Positions 33,578 to 44,860 of a stretch of 64,000 nucleotides of DNA are shown piece by piece. A program made the position numbers and the translations under genes. Under the pieces are notes generated by a model. The model had not been told where the DNA came from and did no database searches. It saw nothing but the letters and a program-made list of their open reading frames with translations. The DNA is from Coniferiporia sulphurascens. Taxonomy: Eukaryota > Basidiomycota > Agaricomycetes > Hymenochaetales > Hymenochaetaceae. The stretch's first letter is position 1. Each line of letters opens with the position of its first letter. The DNA is taken from the NCBI GenBank assembly GCA_002794785.1, contig NBBA01000018.1:62001-126000 (forward strand), written 5' to 3'.

Positions 33578-35032
33578 GGTATCATGGCTGGCGCCAAAAA
33601 ACTCTAGTAAGCCGCCTGCAGGCTGTGCAAAACACGGCATGCAGATGGATTCTCGGCGTCTACAAAGGTGCCTCTCCATTCTCTACAAATTTCCTTTGTT
33701 CCCTTCCCCCCCTTCTTACTATTTTGAATATGCTAAGACTCTCCATTCTCTGCACCTATGGCGCACCCCATACTCCATTGGTAGAAAATGTTTTTATAAA
33801 ACAGTAGCTAACCACCCCTTTTCCACTTCTCTGCAGGTCCAGGTCCCTCAGGTTCAACCGGTCCCTGCATACACTCATCCCCCATGGATGGATCCTCTGG
33901 CATTTACGAATGGTCGAGTTTCGTTTGCCTCTCCTATCACTCTGGTCAGCAAAGACACCTGTGAGGAATTTGTGGAAGCCGCATGCTCCCTGAGCACCCT
34001 CCCCCACCTCCAGGTCTTCACCAATGGCTCGCGCATGGGCACGAAGTCTGGATCAGCGGTCTGTGCCATGCAGGGCCTCACCCACCTCAAAGCGCGCCGA
34101 TTAGCCTCCCCTACTTGTGCCACCACAATGGATGCTGAGATTTTCTCCCTCACCTCTGCTCCAACGTGGGCAGCACACCACCTCCGGGAGCTACTGCCTG
34201 TTGCATCAGACATCTTCTTTTTGTCTGATTTGCTGACAGCCCTCCACCTTATCCGCACATGGGTGCCGGTCCCAGGCACCCATCTCCTCCATCAATGGAA
34301 GGCTGGGGTCCAGACCCTCTTGGACTCATATCCAGATCTTTCCGTTCACTTTGTCTGGTGCCCGGGTCACTCGGACATCCCTGGGAATGAATGGGCAGAC
34401 TGCAAGGCCAAGTTTGCCACAAACCTACCCCTGTCTTCCCTCGCACCCTCCACCTCCGCTTTGAAAGAGGCTGCCATCAACACTCTGATGGAGTGATGGT
34501 CACTCTCACTTGCCCACCCACTAGCCTCGACAGCCGACAAATACCTGCCCAGATCCTCTGCCGCACTGGTCCCTACGGGGGTTACTGGCTGAGCTTTGAC
34601 TCAGTCTACCAACGCAGACATGGTCTGATCTCACACTGCCGATGGCACAACCACCCCCCCTGGCCTGCTCAATCCACCGCCCATGTCCTGGGCAGCTGCC
34701 GTACTTTCCGGCCATGGATTTGTAAGGTCTGGCCACCACATGACCCTCTCCCGACCCACCACACAGAGTGGGCCGACGAAAACCGCCTCCAGGCTCTGCA
34801 TCGCTGGCTAAAGCTGACAGGACACATGACCCGCCTCTCTGACCACACCTCTGCCACCATCCGCCTGGCCTTTGCTGCGATGGAGCTAGAGGGACACCCA
34901 ACCGACAAAGATATGGACTTGGACCTCCTCCGGGATTACATGAGTCGTATGCTTGGACCTCGTTCCTGGGACCCGGACCCGGCTCTCTTGGAGCTTTCAG
35001 GTGTGCTTCCTCCCCTCTCCCTTACTCTGTGA
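33578..35032 (+). pseudogene. LINE-A ORF2: linker, RNase H, C-terminal domain
   Basis: Continues from 28139. Reads VSRLQAVQNTACRW-like linker with a frameshift, CCATGGATGGATCC region, RNase H (HLQVFTNGSRMGTKSG, MDAEIF, FLSDLLTALHLI, CPGHSDIPGNEWAD), a TGA at 34494-34496 (CGA in the copy at 24868-26430), then a gap and the C-terminal Cys/His domain (GPYGGYWLSFDSVY, HCRWHNHPPWPAQSTAHVL) to TGA at 35030-35032. The first RNase H Asp is Asn here as well. Confidence 0.78.
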
Positions 35033-35349
35033 TCGCCTTTCGGACTCTCCTGCATATGTCCCGGCTGGCGCTCTTGCCCTCCCTTTCCAATTCTAAGTTA
35101 CCCCCATTACCTGCCCTCATCAGCTTGGTCTTGTTGTAGCGATATGTATTCCTCTCTCCTTCACTTCCACTTCTTCTACCAAATAGGGGCCCTTCCCACC
35201 TTGGCACCCTTCGGGGAGCAGGACCCCCGCCCAGTTTTGCGCGCTGTGCAATGACAGGTGCCTCCGTTGTTATGTAGTTAGGGCCCCCCCTTTGGGGGGG
35301 CAGCTTGTAATTATGTAATACTGCAGGAATAATTTAAAAAAAAAAAAAA
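35033..35349 (+). other. LINE-A 3' UTR with terminal hairpin
   Basis: Shows the family plan clearly: CGATATGTATTCCTCTC, AATAGGGGCCC, CCCAGTTTTGCGCGCTGTGC, GGCCCCCCCTTTGGGGGGGC hairpin (35282-35301), TGTAATTATGTAATACTGCA, GGAATAA and poly(A). Confidence 0.75.
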
Positions 35350-35468
35350 GAGGGTCCTCAGGGAGCACATGGCTTCCACGAATTGTTCGCAGGTGTCCTT
35401 GCTAACCGGAGTGATGGGAGAGGTGAATGATACTCGGCCGTTCATAAATGCCAGAGGATCCGTCCATC
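35350..35468 (-). pseudogene. LINE-A RNase H N-terminal scrap
   Basis: Continuation of the minus copy of 26431-27879 after the plus LINE-A insertion, starting with the right TSD copy. It ends at 35468 against a plus LINE-B. Confidence 0.7.
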
Positions 35469-38400
35469 GGAACCGACGTCATGACAGTGGAGATCCAAGC
35501 CCACCACCTGGTCAGGGTGTGCAACTACTACAGTATGCTGCCCCCAGACAGGGCGGACACAAGACTAGGGTACCCAGGTGAGATGTTCCTTTGCTCTCTC
35601 CCTTCGGTGCTCGCCACCACCCTCACAGTGGCTGGTGACTTCAACCATCGCCACCACTCATGGTCAACCCTCGACTCAACCCACGAAGAAGACCACAGAG
35701 CGCAACCTCTGGACGACTTTTTCAGGGAACACGGCCACAAACCGGCCCACCCACCCGATTGTGACACCCGACCCCTCCCAGGGTGCTGACGCTGCCCAAT
35801 CGACATGGTATGGGCCCCACTGTCAATCAACCCAGAGTCCATCATGGACTCCTTCACCAGCAACCAATCGCCACTCTCCGACCATCACATACTACACTGG
35901 TCGATACCAACATCAATGCCACGCCACACCAACAACGCGAAAACTCAACAAGGAGGACAAAGACAGTTGGACCAAAGCTGCATTCCCTGCCCTTGAAAAA
36001 GCATTCACCATGCCATCAGTGGATGCTAACTCACTAGACCTGAAAGTGAGCACTATCCTCAAAGCCATGACAGAAGCACTCCAACCTTTCACCACAATCC
36101 AGACACCATCGAAAACAGCAGTCCCATGGTGGATGTCCAACTGCCAAGACTTACTGAACGCGATCCACAGTGCCCCAACACCTGCAGCGAAAGCCTCAGC
36201 CAGACACTCCTTTAAACGAGGAGTAAGGGCGGCAAAGCGAACATACTACTCGGAACAGGTGTCGGAGGCCGACCCCTCCAACATCTGGGCATGGGCCAAA
36301 CGAGGCCTAGGCGTCCAACCAACCCAGGTCCCCTCGCTCAAACGCAGGGACGGCACCTTCACCCAGTCAGACGAAGAGAAAGGTGAGCTGTTCAGAACAA
36401 CATTCTTCCCTCCGCCTCCCCCACTCCCGGCTGTGGGCCTCGGCCCCCTGCCTCCCCCTACCCCAGCTGTGCCGCCATTACTCCTCTCTGAGCTTACAGG
36501 CGCACTGGCCGATACCTCCAACTTGTCGGCTCCGGGCCCATCAGGGATCGGGTATCACCCCCTGAAATGGGTGGTTGATGCCTACCCAGACGAGGTACTT
36601 GCGCTTTTCAACGACTGCCTGCGACTGGGCCACCACCCAGCCTGCTGGCAGATGGCAAAAGTTGTAATGCTGCGGAAACCAAACAAGAAGGACCCATTCT
36701 CCCCCTGCTCCTACTGCCCTATCACCCTTGAGGAAACCTTGGGCAAGCTACTCGAAAAAATGATCACTAACAGGCTCCAGTACCTTGCTAACGCAAGGAA
36801 CTGGCTGCCACTGAACCAGTATGGGGGGTGCCAAGGCCATTCGGTCTATGACACTGCCCAGCACCTCCTACAGATCGTTGAAGGTGCCTATGTGAAAGGC
36901 CAAGTTTGTTCCATCCTAGCAGTGGACATCCAGGGCTTTTTCGACTTGGTACACCCAGGACGACTCCACCACCAGCTACTGGAAATGGGATGCCTGCCAG
37001 ACATGGCGGCATGGTGTCTCTCATTCATGACAAGCAGGGAAGTGGCTGTCTCCTTCAATGGCACAACCCTACCGACCGCACCGAAACCCGACCTCGGCAC
37101 CCCACAAGGATCGCCAGTCTCCCCTATCTTATCCACAATTTTCGCAGGCATAGTGATGCGACACTTTCAACAGCGAGGCTCACAACTGCTAGCCTATGTG
37201 GACAATCACCTCATTGCGTGCATAGGTACCTCGGTAACAGCCAACTGCAGATCCTTAGCGAACGCATACCAACAACTTGACCTCCTCTTTCACCAAATCA
37301 GTCTCAACATCGAAACAGCAAAAACGGAGGCCCTCCACTTCCACCCGCCCAGAAGACGAACCGGCTACCACCGCTGGGACACTGCTGGGATACAAATCGA
37401 TGCCGAAACCTTGGTATGCCCCACCAATCCCCTGCACTGGCTGGGAATCTGGTGGGACATGGGCCTCACCTTCAAACCTCACATAGAGCACATGCACTCC
37501 AAAGGCCTCTCAACACTGGCAGCCCTCCGCATCCTTGGTAACACCGAAAGGGGCCTGTCTGCCATCCACCTCTGGTGACTCTACACTGCATGCGTGCACA
37601 CCGTCCTAGCATGGGGCGCACCAGTGTGGTATCATGGACGTCAACAGAGAACCCTGGTCAACCGACTACAGGCGGTCCAGAACACCGTGTGCCATCGGAT
37701 CCTAGGCATCTATAAGGGCGTGTCTCCTCTATCTACAAATTTCTTATGTTCCACCCCCCCTTTTTTCGCTTACTTTGAGTATTTAAAGACCAACCATGCC
37801 TTGCGCCTATGGTGCACCCCCCACCGAGTAGGGCAGAAAAAGTTCAACCCCAATGCTAATACACCTTTTTCACTTTCGTTGCAGGTCTGCATCCCTCGAG
37901 TCCAACGGATCCCAGCGTACATGCACCCCCCCTGGACGGACCCACTTGCCTTTGGTCAAGGTCGAATTGTCTTCTCAGCCCCAAGGCAGCCAGTCTCAGA
38001 GGAAATGTGCAACCACTATGTCACCCAAGCCCAGACACTCTGCACCAACTCCTCCCTGCAGGTGTTCACTGATGGTTCCTGCATCGGAAATACCTCAGGC
38101 TCCGCCATCTGCGGCATGAAGGGGGAAAATTACATCACCTCCCTACGACTCGCCTCACCCACATGCACCACAGTGACGGATGCAGAGATTTTCTCCTTAG
38201 CAACCGCCCCAGGCTGGGCCATGTGCCGACTCCAACACCTGCTGCCAGATGTCCAGGAGATCTACTTCCTCTCAGACTCCCTGACAGCCATAGGCCTATT
38301 CTGCATGTGGCCCTCATCATTGGGGGCCCAGCTCCTCCCCCTATGGAAGGCGGGGGTCGAGACCCTTCTCGACTCCTTCCTGGATCTAACCATTCATTTC

Positions 38401-39165
38401 TGATGGTGCCTGGGACACGAGGCAATCCCAGGGAATGAATGGGCGGACTCCGAGGCGAAGCTTGCAACACAGCTTCCCCCATCCTCCCTCCCCCCCTCTA
38501 TCTCCGCTCTGAAGGAAGTGGCGACTCGCACCCTCAGTGAGCATTGGTCCCTACAAATGGCCCACCCCCTAGCCTCTACAGCTGACAAATACCTGGCAGT
38601 AACAGGGCCCCCCACCCGGCAACCGAGAAAGCTAATCACCATCTCAGTTGACCACCCCTGCTCGGAGCTCACTGCAGTGGCTCAGGTCCTCTGTCGGGCC
38701 GGTCCCTATGGGGGCTACTGGCTGAGCTTCAACTCGGCCTACCGGTGCAGACATGGCCTGATCTCCCACTGCAGATGGCACAACCACCCACCCTGGCCAG
38801 CACAGTCAACCTCCCATGTCCTAGGCAGATGCGAAACATTCCAGCCCTGGGTACGACGAGTCTGGCCTAGAAGCGACCCCCTCCCTGTCCACCACACTGA
38901 ATGGGCGGACGAAAACCACCTCCTAGTCCTCAGACGCTGGCTACATCTTACAGGCCACCTCAACTGAATGTCCAACCACACAGCCGGAGCGATTTGCCTT
39001 GCCTTTGCAGCTATGGACCTGAATGGACTCCTGACTGACAATGACCTGGACTTGGACACCCTCAGGGGCTACGTGCATAGGTTGCTCGGATCCAGGACTC
39101 AGGATGCGGACCCAGCCCTTTTGGAGCTCTCAGGTATGCTCCCACCATTTCCCTCTGACTCTTGA
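35469..39165 (+). pseudogene. LINE-B ORF2, nearly complete
   Basis: Endonuclease: VAGDFNHRHHSW-type motif (VTSTIATTHG in the shifted frame), SPLSDHHILHW. RT (35578-37578 frame, 666 codons): SAPGPSGIGYHPLKW, ITLEETLGKLLEKMI, AVDIQGFFDLVH, GTPQGSPVSPILS, then LAYVDNHL where active copies have YVDD, so the second catalytic Asp is lost. Linker RLYTACVHTVLAWGAPVWY. RNase H: VFTDGSCIGNTSG, TDAEIF, FLSDSL, WCLGHEAIPGNEWADSE. The C-terminal domain ends at TGA 39163-39165. Breaks: TGA at 35787, 37576, 38401 and 38966, plus a frameshift near 35930. At 38401 the sister at 50.9 kb has CGA. Confidence 0.83.
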
Positions 39166-39502
39166 TCGCCCTTCGGATTCCCCATCGGTTTCTTCTATGG
39201 CACCTGCAGCCGCTCCTTTCCTCTTCTAAGGGACTCCCCATTGCCTGATCTTGCTCTTTGCCAGGTACAGCATTTCATAGTCACGATATGTATGCCTCCC
39301 CCTTTCCTTCCCCTATTTTACCCTAATAGGGCGCATAAGTACACTAGGCCTCACACAAGAGGCATGCGCCCCGCCCAGTTTCGCTCGATGAGCGATGACA
39401 GGCACCTCAGTAGTTAGGTAGTTTACAGGCGGCCCCTATGGGGCTGCAGGTGTATTGCGTAGCTCAGCAGGAATAATAAATAAATAAATAAATAAAAAAA
39501 AA
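35469..39502 (+). mobile_element. LINE-B, 5'-truncated in the endonuclease
   Basis: ORF2 from the middle of the APE domain to its end (39165), then the LINE-B 3' UTR (hairpin GCGGCCCCTATGGGGCTGC, 39429-39447) and an (AATA)n plus A tail to about 39502. No clear TSD found. Confidence 0.82.
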
Positions 39503-39521
39503 CCTAGTCACTCCTGCAGCC

Positions 39522-40409
39522 ATGCATAAGTCAGGCGCCTCCCTCACCGAAATGGTCCGGGGCTTCTTCCAGGCCTTGCCTACTGCTGATGCAGTCACCA
39601 TGTTGTCCTCAAAGTTTAATGCTAAAGGCAACCTGGTGACCACCTTTGCAGAAAGACCCGCCTCCTCCACACCAACCACATCGGCAATCATCGATCGCCA
39701 TGCGGATGTGTTCACGAAACATATGCATGACCGCTGCCTAGCTCTCCCAGCCGACCAGCCCCTATTGGACCGATTCCAACTGACCCCTTCCAGAGTCCGG
39801 CCCAGATCAACGTTGTGCATCTCAATGGTGCCCTGCCAGGACGTCTTCTTCGGGCAAAACCCACACCTCATCACTGAAGCGGCCCTCCTCACGGAGGTCT
39901 GCCAGAACCCCTCCCTCAAGCACCTCGATTTCGTGGTGCCACCACACTACACAATGATACCAGAGAAGCTTCCTCAACTGGAGGCCTGCCCAGTATCCTT
40001 CACCTTCATTGACCCAGATGGGCAAATCCGAGCTCGCCTCCTCAAGAGAAACAGGGTATACCTATTCGGCACCTCCCTCCGCCTTTCGGTCCCACCGGTC
40101 CGGCCCGGCCTCACCCAGTGTGAGTGCTGCCAAGGACTCGGCCATGGAAAGAAGGGCTGCCAAGCCCAGGCTCGTTGCGCTGAATGTGCCAGACAGCACT
40201 TGATGGCCAACCATTGTAAGTTGTGCACTTACTGTGCAAATGACGCAGTCGAAGGAGACACCTGCCCCCACCCCCGCCACTGTGCTAACTGCCAGGGCGA
40301 CCACCCCACCACCCTACCAACCTGCCCGAAGAAGAAGCACTACCACATTATCAACTCCACCCTACAGGAAGTAGAAGACACCGACACCTTCATGGAAGAG
40401 GACATATGA
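39522..40409 (+). CDS. LINE-B ORF1, C-terminal two thirds
   Basis: Open for 295 codons to the TGA at 40407-40409. The first in-frame ATG in this truncated copy is at 39522, so the true start is lost. A conserved block FFQALPTADAVTMLSSKFNAKG is shared with LINE-A ORF1, and residues 200-275 hold three knuckle-like units: CECCQGLGHGKKGC (C-X2-C-X4-H-X4-C), a Cys/His pair around CAECARQHLMANHC, and CANCQGDHPTTLPTC. ORF1 proteins of such LINEs bind their RNA. The stop overlaps the ORF2 start as ATGA. Confidence 0.78.
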   Translation: MHKSGASLTEMVRGFFQALPTADAVTMLSSKFNAKGNLVTTFAERPASSTPTTSAIIDRHADVFTKHMHDRCLALPADQPLLDRFQLTPSRVRPRSTLCISMVPCQDVFFGQNPHLITEAALLTEVCQNPSLKHLDFVVPPHYTMIPEKLPQLEACPVSFTFIDPDGQIRARLLKRNRVYLFGTSLRLSVPPVRPGLTQCECCQGLGHGKKGCQAQARCAECARQHLMANHCKLCTYCANDAVEGDTCPHPRHCANCQGDHPTTLPTCPKKKHYHIINSTLQEVEDTDTFMEEDI

Positions 40410-41885
40410 GTGCACAAATCCGTGTACTCCAGTGGAATGCCGCCCGCTCACTTGCAGCGATTCATTCCCTAATTCCCGCCCTCACTAACAAACCTTCTCC
40501 CCCTCACCTGATTCTGATCCAGGAGCCGCCATGGTATCAAATTGGGCTCCAGCCCTCACTCACCAACCCAGACGGGGAGGCGGTACTCAATGTACCGACA
40601 ATCCCTGGCTTCGTACCAGTACTCCCCCTGACCACCTGACCCAGGGTGGTGATCTACGTCTCAAGGACCCTCCCCCAATCTGCATGGTCAGTTGTCGGCC
40701 CAGCCTCAAGTGGCACCAACATGGTGACAGTGGAGATCCAGGGAAGCCGCCCCGTCAGGGTGTGCAACTACTATGGTATGTTGCCCCCAGATAGGGCAGA
40801 AGCCAGACTAGGGTACCCAGGTGAGACATTCCTCAGCTCTCTCCCCTCGGCACTCGCCTCCACCCTCACAATTGCTGGTGACTTCAACTGTCACCACCAC
40901 TCGTGGTCAACCCTCGACTCCACCCAGGAAGAAAATCGCAGAGCCCAACCTCTGGACGACTTCTTTAGGGAAAATGGCCATGAACCAGCCCACCCACCCA
41001 ACTGCGACACCCGGCCCCTCCCAGGGCGCCGAAGATGCCCAATCGACATGGTATGGGCACCACTGTCAATCAACCCAGAGTCCATCATGGACTCTTTCAA
41101 CACAACACCATCACCACTATCCAACCACCAAGTCCTGCGATGGTCAATACCAACTCCAATACCCCGACCACGAGGCGAAGTTCGCAACGAATCTCCCCCT
41201 GTCTCCCCTCACACCCTCCACCTCAGCACTGAAAGAGGCCACCATCAACACCCTCATGGAGCGATGGACCCTCTCTCTCACCCGCCCCCTCGCCTCGACA
41301 GCCGACAAATACCTAGCTGTCAATGGCGTCCCTTCTTGACGGCCCTGAAAGCTCATTACTCAATCGGTCGACCACCCCTGCTGGAAGCTCTCCACAGTCA
41401 CCCAGGTCCTATGCCATGCCGGTCCCTATGGGGGATACTGGCTGAGCTTCGACTCAGCCTACCAACACAGGCACAGCCTGATCTCGCACTGCCAATGGCA
41501 TAACCACCCCCCCTGACCAGCCCAGTCGACCGCCCACATCTTGGGCGGATGTCACACTTTCCGACCATGGATCCGCAAGGTCTGGCCCCCCCGTGACCCA
41601 CTTCCGACCCACCATGCCGAGTGGGCCGATGAAAACTGCCTCCAGGTTCTGCACCATTGGCTTAAGCTGACAGGGCACCTCAACCGCATTTCTGACCGCA
41701 CCTCCATGACCATCCGCTTGGCCTTAGCCACAATGGAGCTGGAGGGGCACCTGACTGATGAAGATATGGACTTGGACCTCCTCAGGGAATATATGAGTCA
41801 TATGCTTGGACCCCATACCCAGGACCTGGACCCAGCTCTCTTGGAGCTCTCAGGTGTGCTTCCTCCCTTTTCCTCTGATCTATGA
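40406..41885 (+). pseudogene. Chimeric ORF2: B endonuclease fused to A C-terminus
   Basis: ATG at 40406. The APE endonuclease shows LQWNAARSLAAIHSL, LILIQEPPWYQIG, AGDFNCHHHSWS and SPLSNHQVLRW (the SDH motif is SNH here). TGA at 40637-40639. At about 41163 the reading passes to LINE-A RNase H end (DHEAKFATNL) and C-terminal domain, with TGA at 41336-41338 and near 41516, ending with TGA 41883-41885. RT is missing altogether, so this copy could not move itself. Confidence 0.75.
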
Positions 41886-42207
41886 CTGCCTTTCGGACTC
41901 TCCTGCATATGTCCCGGCAGGTGCTCTTGCCACCCCTTTCCAATTCTAAGCTACCCCCTTTTTTGCCTGATGTTGTCCATTTGGCTGGGCTGTAGCAATA
42001 CGTATTCCTTTCTCCTTCCGAGTACTCACTAATAGGGGCCCTCCCCACTCTGGCTCCCTCTGGGAGCAGGGCCCCCGCCCAGTTTTGTGCATTGTGCGAT
42101 GACAGGCGCCTCCGTTGTTACATAGTTAGGGTCCCCCCTTCGGGGGGGCAGCTTGTAATTATGTAATACTGCAGGAATAATAATAATAATAAAAATTTAA
42201 AAAAAAG

Positions 42208-42918
42208 GTGTGAAGGGCCCCTATTAGTATGATACGTGATGCAGAGGGAGGAATATGTGTCACTATGGCAATACCTAACAGACAAGTGCAGGCAAAGGGG
42301 GTAGCTTGGAATGATGAATGGGAGGGTGAGAGCACCGGCTGAGACATACGATTAGGAGTCCGAAAGGTGGTCACAGTTCAGCAATAAAGGGTGGGAGCAT
42401 ACCTGAGAGCTCCAAGAGAGCCGAGTCCGAGTCCTGGGTATGGGTTCCGAGCATACAGCGCATGTAGTCCCTAAGGAGGTCCAGGTCCATGTCCTCGTTG
42501 GTGGGGTAGCCGTCTAGTTCCATCGCGGCAAAAGCCAGCCAGATGGCGCCTGAGGTTCTGTCTGAGAGGCGGTTCAGGTGCCCTGTCAGCCTAAGCCAAT
42601 GGCGCAGAACCGGTATAAGGTTTTCCCCTGCCCATTCTGAGTGGTGGGCTGGGAGGGGGGTTCTGGCTGGCCAGATGCGCCGAATCCAGGGTCGGAAAGT
42701 AGAGCACCTGCCTAAAATGTGGGCGGTCATCTGCGCTGGCCACAGTGGGTGGTTATGCCACCTGCAGTGGGAAATCAGGCCATGCCTGCATCGGTAGGCT
42801 GAGTCGAAGCTCAGCCAGTAGCCCCCATAGGGACCAGTGCAGCAGAGGACCATGGTACCAGACTGGTGCTCCCCATGCAAGGACAGAGTGCACACAGGAG
42901 GTGTAAAGGCAGCGGAGG
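42208..42918 (-). pseudogene. LINE-A ORF2 C-terminus with RNase H deleted
   Basis: Minus LINE-A: 3' UTR (from GTGTGAAGGGCCCC), stop at 42371-42373, C-terminal domain (GPYGGYWLSFDSAYRCRH), then a direct join from VLCCTG to the linker GAPVWYHG/CVHSVLAW, so the whole RNase H domain is deleted. It ends at GGCAGCGGAGG (42908-42918). The same copy resumes at 51996 with its RT. Confidence 0.72.
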
Positions 42919-43271
42919 CATCCCTTCTTGACCTCTTACCTTTTTTTTTTTTTTTTTTAAATTTATTATTCCTACTGTGCTATGTAATACACCTGCAGCC
43001 CTGGAGGGGCCACCTGTAAACTACCTAACTACTGAGGCGCCTGTCATTGCTCATCGAGTAAAACTGGGCGGGGTGTGTGCCTCCAAGGAGGCCTAGTGTA
43101 CTTATGCACCCTATTAGGGATAGATAAGAGGAGGAGAGAGGGAGGCATACATATTGTGACTACAGAAAACCAGAACAAGTCGAGATGAGGTCAGGAAGAG
43201 AGAGTCCCTTAGAAGTGGAAAGGAGTGGCTGCGTTTGCCATAGAAGAAACCAAGGGGAATCCGAATGGCAG

Positions 43272-44860
43272 TCACAAGTCAGTGGGAAATGGGGGGAGCA
43301 TACCTGAGAGCTCCAAGAGAGCCAGGTCCGCATCCTGAGTCCTGGGTCCCAGCAACCTACACACATAGCCCCTGAGGGTGTCCAAGTCCAGGTCATTGTC
43401 AGTCGGGAGTCCATTCAGGTCCATCGCTGCGAAGGCAAGGTGGATTGCCCCAGCTGTGCGGTTGGACATCCGATTGAGGTGGCCTGTAAGACGTAGCCAG
43501 CGCCTTAGGACTAGAAGGTGGTTTTCGTCCGCCCATTCAGTGTGGTGGGCAGGGAGGGGGTCGCTTTTGGGCCATATGTGGCGTATCCAAGGCTGGAAGG
43601 TTTCGCATCCGCCGAGGATATGGGAGGTCGACTGTGCTGGCCAGGGTGGGTGGTTGTGCCACCTGCAGTGGGAAATCAGGCCATGCCTGCGTCGGTAGGC
43701 TGAGTCGAAGCTCAGCCAGTAGCCCCCATAGGGACCGGCACGGCAGAGGACCTGTGCTACTGCAGTAAGTTCTGAGTGAGGGTGGTCAGCCGAGATTGTG
43801 ATGAGCTTTCTTGGTCGTTGTGTAGGGGGCCCAGTTACTGCTAAGTATTTGTCAGCAGTGGAGGCCAGAAGGCAGGCTAGCTGGAGGGACCAGCGATCGC
43901 TTAGTGTGCATGTCGCAACTTCCTTCAGAGCGGAGATAGAGGGGGCGAGGGAAGATGGGGGAAGCTCGGTTGCTAGCTTCGCCTCAGAGTCCACCCATTC
44001 ATTCCCAGGGATGTCCTTGTGCCCCGGGCACCATTGGAAATGAACAGTTAGGTTCGGAAACGAGTCGAGGAGAGTCTCGACCCCTGCCTTCCAAAGAGGG
44101 AGGAGCTGGGCCCCCAAGGCAGAGGGCCAGGTGCAGAATAGGCCGAGTGCCATCAGAGAGTCTGAGAGAAAGAAAATCTCCTGGACGTCTGGCAGTAGGT
44201 GATGGAGCTGTCTTGCTGCCCAGCCCAGGGCAGTCGCCAATGAGAAAATTTCGGCGTCTGTTGCTGTGGTGCAAGTGGGGGAGGCAAGCTTAAGGGAGCT
44301 GATTTGGAGTGTCCCCCTCATGCCACAGATGGCTGATCCTGAGGTATTCCCGATATGGGAGCCGTCCGTGAAGACCTGCAGGGAGGTATTGGTGCAGCAT
44401 ATCCTGGCCTGGGCGACGTAGTGGTCGCATAGGTTTGCAGAGACAGGTTGCCTTGGGACTGAGAAGACGATGCGTCCTTTCCCAAAGGCAAGGGGGTCCG
44501 TCCAGGGGGGGTGTGTGTACGCTGGGATCCGTTGGACTCGGGGGACACGGACCTGCAATGAAAGGGAAAAAGGAGTGTTAGCATTAGGGTTGAACTTTTT
44601 CTGCCCTACGCGGTGGGGGGTGCGCCAAAGGCGGAGTGCGTGGGTGGTTTTTAAGTACTCTAAATAAGCAAAGAAAGGGGGAGTGGAACAAAGAAAATTT
44701 GTAGAATGGGGAGATGCACCCTTGTAGATGCCCAATATCCAGTGGCAAGCAGTGTTCTGCATGGCCTGTAGTTGGTTGACTAGGGTTTTTTGTCGATGTC
44801 CATGATACCATACTGGTGCACCCCACATCAGGACGGTGCGCACACAGGTAGTGTAGGATC
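43272..44860 (-). CDS. LINE-B ORF2 C-terminal half, open frame
   Basis: Open for 523 codons from about 44843 (VRTVLMWGAPVWYHG) to a TGA near 43272: linker, RNase H with all catalytic positions readable (VFTDGSHIGNTSG, TDAEIF, FLSDSL, WCPGHKDIPGNEWVDSEAK) and the C-terminal Cys/His domain HCRWHNHPPW...HILGGCETFQPW. It is the best-preserved RNase H of the window. The RT and endonuclease are absent because LINE-A ORF1 is joined directly upstream. Confidence 0.8.

Larger units (their letters stand above)
27880..35349 (+). mobile_element. 5'-truncated LINE-A with nested copia 2
   Basis: Flanked by a 13-bp TSD with one mismatch (27867-27879 and 35350-35362) in a minus LINE-A. It starts in the post-RT linker (WDTAGVQVDP), is split by copia 2 (TSD GGTAT) and ends with hairpin 3' UTR and poly(A) (about 35335-35349). 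Length without copia is about 2.0 kb. Confidence 0.8.
39503..42207 (+). mobile_element. Chimeric LINE: B ORF1/endonuclease joined to A 3' end
   Basis: Plus-strand unit: LINE-B ORF1 (5'-truncated), ORF2 endonuclease to about 41163, then LINE-A RNase H end, C-terminal domain and 3' UTR with (ATA)n/A tail (to 42207). The switch at about 41163-41166 is within one orientation and has short homology (CCCGACCACGAGG against LINE-B CCCAGCCCAC). Confidence 0.75.

Noticed and set aside
26400..35470. Tandem duplication of a LINE-A segment (the copies end at nearly the same place, 26430 and 35468)
   Set aside because: The T-rich tail at 26431 and the matching 13-bp TSD around 27880-35349 favour separate insertions; the shared end point may be chance, so I list this only as unresolved.
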